Assembly (NCBI RefSeq): GCF_014779595.1 | Contig: NZ_JACXZT010000019.1 | Coordinates: 186,001 to 250,000, forward strand | Direction of reading: 5' to 3' | DNA length: 64,000 bases | DNA from: Halomonas sp. ML-15 | GTDB lineage: Bacteria > Pseudomonadota > Gammaproteobacteria > Pseudomonadales > Halomonadaceae | In this document: positions 62,597 through 64,000 of the stretch, piece by piece | Position numbering within the stretch: position 1 is the stretch's first letter | Layout of the letters: each line of letters starts with the position of its first letter | The notes under the pieces: model-generated | Database searches by the model: none | Told to the model about the DNA's origin: nothing | What the model saw: the letters and a program-made list of their open reading frames with translations, nothing else | Made by a program: the position numbers and the translations under genes

Positions 62597-63517
62597 TTAA
62601 CCACTATCTGTCGATTCAAGCGAGCTTTTCTGCGAAGACTCCACCAGATGTTCGACAAAAAGACGTGCTGCCATGGGCAGGGATTCGAACGAATTAATGA
62701 AAATTGCAAGCTTGCGCCTTGCCCACTCATCGCGCAGTGCAATCACCTTGATCCCGATCCCGCCAGCATAGGGTCTCAGCGCACCGCGAGGTACCACGCC
62801 GATGCCCAATCCAGCCTCGACCATCACACATAGGGCATCGTAGCTGGTCACCTGAATACGGATATTCAGTGGGCGATTGGCCTGACTGGAGGCCTTGATC
62901 AACTCAAGGTTGATGGCACTCGCCGACTGCAGCCCGACATAGGCATAGCCTAGGGTTTCATCGAAACAAATAATCTCATTGACCGCCAGCGGGTGGTCGC
63001 GGGGCGCCACCACTACCAGCTCGTCGGTATGGTAGGGAAAAGTCTCCAGGCTATGGCCATGAGGCAGCAGGGCACACACGCCAACATCGGCCCCATTACT
63101 CGCCACCTCGCGGGTAATGATAGGACTGACTTTTTCCTCAAGATGGATATTAATTTCCGGGTGTTTAAGGAAAAATGATTGTATCTCTCCAGGCAGGTAC
63201 TGCGTAATGGCCGACATATTGGCATAGACACGAACATTGCCGCGCAGGCCGCTCGAATATTCACGCATCTGAACGAAAATATCGTCGAGGTTATGCAGCA
63301 CACTCCGCGCCATATTGAGTAAAGCGATGCCCGCTGCAGTCAGCTCTACGCCCTTGTTGGTACGCGTCAAAAGCGGCGTATTGAACACCTCCTCCAGCTC
63401 GCTTATCCGCTTGCTAACTGCCGAGGTGGCGATAAACTCGGCCTCCGCGGCAGCGGCAATCGTGCCCTTTTCAGCGACTCTGACGAACAACTTGAGTGAC
63501 GTAGTGTCAAGCTTCAT
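62597..63517 (-). CDS. LysR-family transcriptional regulator
   Basis: A 306-residue LysR protein: an N-terminal winged helix-turn-helix (DTTSLKLFVRVAEKGTIAAA, then ATSAVSKRISELEEVF), followed by an effector-binding domain with GNVRVYANMSAI and the SYDALCVMVEAGLGIGVVPRG segment. The start MKLD at 63517 is preferred over a TTG at 63535. It is flanked by a haloacid-dehalogenase-type gene 14 bp upstream on the same strand and the TAXI operon downstream, and probably controls that operon. The effector is unknown. AT-rich codons are slightly more frequent than in neighbours. Confidence 0.88.
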   Translation of the reverse strand: MKLDTTSLKLFVRVAEKGTIAAAAEAEFIATSAVSKRISELEEVFNTPLLTRTNKGVELTAAGIALLNMARSVLHNLDDIFVQMREYSSGLRGNVRVYANMSAITQYLPGEIQSFFLKHPEINIHLEEKVSPIITREVASNGADVGVCALLPHGHSLETFPYHTDELVVVAPRDHPLAVNEIICFDETLGYAYVGLQSASAINLELIKASSQANRPLNIRIQVTSYDALCVMVEAGLGIGVVPRGALRPYAGGIGIKVIALRDEWARRKLAIFINSFESLPMAARLFVEHLVESSQKSSLESTDSG

Positions 63518-63531
63518 GGCAGCGTTTCGCC

Positions 63532-64000
63532 TCAACTCCGCAACAGTTGATCGGCCAGGTCGTGGAAGTCATGCGCCACGTAGTCGAATACCGGATCGAG
63601 ACTCAGGTCGGGCTCGGCATCGGGGCCATGCTCCAGCGGGCGCATCACATAGGCGGTACGGAAGCCTTCGCGGTGAGCGGCCTGCAGGTCATCCTGATGG
63701 GCAGCAACCAGCATGATCTGCTGTGGGCGCAGGTCGAGTAACCGAGCCGCCATCTGATAGACCTCGGGATCGCGCTTATAGTGCCCGGCCAGTTCCGCCG
63801 AGAGAATGCAGTCCCAGGGCAGACCGGCGTGCTTGGCCATATTGACCAGCAGCGACATATTGCCATTGGAGAGGGTGGCCAGAATGAACCCCTGGCGCAG
63901 CTGATGGAGCCCCTCGACACTATCGTCCCAGGGCGTCAGCCGGTGCCAGACCCGGTTGAGATGCTGCTTGTCGGCTTCACTCAACGAATGGATGGCGAAC
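63532..64000 (-). CDS. haloacid dehalogenase type II-like protein, 5' truncated by window
   Basis: The C-terminal ~155 residues of an HAD hydrolase; the frame is open to the window edge. Type II dehalogenase features are present: FILATLSNGNMSLLVNMAKHAGLPWDCILSAE (read as LATLSNGN and AGLPWDCILSAE), YKRDPEVYQMAARLL and IMLVAAHQDDLQAAHREG. The nucleophilic Asp lies outside the window, so activity cannot be confirmed. Type II enzymes convert (S)-2-halo acids to (R)-2-hydroxy acids with inversion. It may form a unit with the LysR gene 14 bp downstream. Confidence 0.85.
   Translation of the reverse strand, partial: FAIHSLSEADKQHLNRVWHRLTPWDDSVEGLHQLRQGFILATLSNGNMSLLVNMAKHAGLPWDCILSAELAGHYKRDPEVYQMAARLLDLRPQQIMLVAAHQDDLQAAHREGFRTAYVMRPLEHGPDAEPDLSLDPVFDYVAHDFHDLADQLLRS

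Overview
The window is a high-GC chromosomal stretch from a Halomonas-like gammaproteobacterium (inference). The grounds are the gene content and phylogenetic flavour of the proteins: a Pseudomonas/Halomonas-type long NrdA, TRAP and TAXI uptake systems, NhaC-family carriers, UMF1 and CpdB. No rRNA, tRNA, IS element, CRISPR array or intact prophage was recognised. Genes are dense and intergenic gaps are short.

Layout. 1-4.6 kb (+): a TRAP transporter (small subunit cut by the window edge), a 3-hydroxybutyrate-dehydrogenase-like SDR and acetoacetyl-CoA synthetase, which read as a ketone-body uptake and activation operon. 4.7-12.2 kb: housekeeping and envelope genes (PAP2 phosphatase, META lipoprotein, DoxX, CpdB-type nucleotidase, glyoxalase-type protein with a DUF411 protein, 3-methyladenine glycosylase I, YdjM-like membrane hydrolase, a MliC-COG3650 lipoprotein). 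12.3-15.6 kb: metE divergent from metR. 15.6-18 kb: an RstB/RstA-like two-component pair. 18.4-22.6 kb: nrdAB behind a pair of NrdR boxes spaced 31 bp and a DnaA-box-like site. 22.7-26 kb: small and accessory genes (NUDIX, an untracked 36-aa ORF, a CI-like repressor with operator-like palindromes, a diguanylate cyclase). 26-35 kb: Kef-type antiporter, an orphan exported protein, a FAN1-type VRR-NUC nuclease translationally coupled to an XPD/DinG-type helicase, YihY, and a membrane-anchored aspartic protease.

35-46 kb: flavin reductase, a GAF-GGDEF-EAL protein, a UMF1 transporter, an operon joining a tandem double periplasmic binding protein to a membrane diguanylate cyclase, then a TelA-family protein, a triple-PPC exported protein and a membrane coiled-coil protein.

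46-55.8 kb is the most coherent catabolic island. Two paralogous LuxR-type regulators flank an M20 carbamoylase-type hydrolase, a class III aminotransferase, two NhaC-family carriers, agmatine deiminase and an acetylpolyamine amidohydrolase/HDAC-like enzyme. I read it as agmatine, acetylpolyamine and putrescine uptake and catabolism. No AguB is visible, and the M20 hydrolase is a candidate for that step.

56-64 kb (mostly -): glycine-zipper lipoprotein, extensin-like protein, then a TAXI-TRAP operon with two paralogous binding proteins, one fused permease, a D-2-hydroxyacid dehydrogenase and a carboxymuconolactone-decarboxylase-like protein. Upstream lie a LysR regulator and a haloacid-dehalogenase-type protein cut by the window end, which suggests 2-hydroxy- or 2-halo-acid use.
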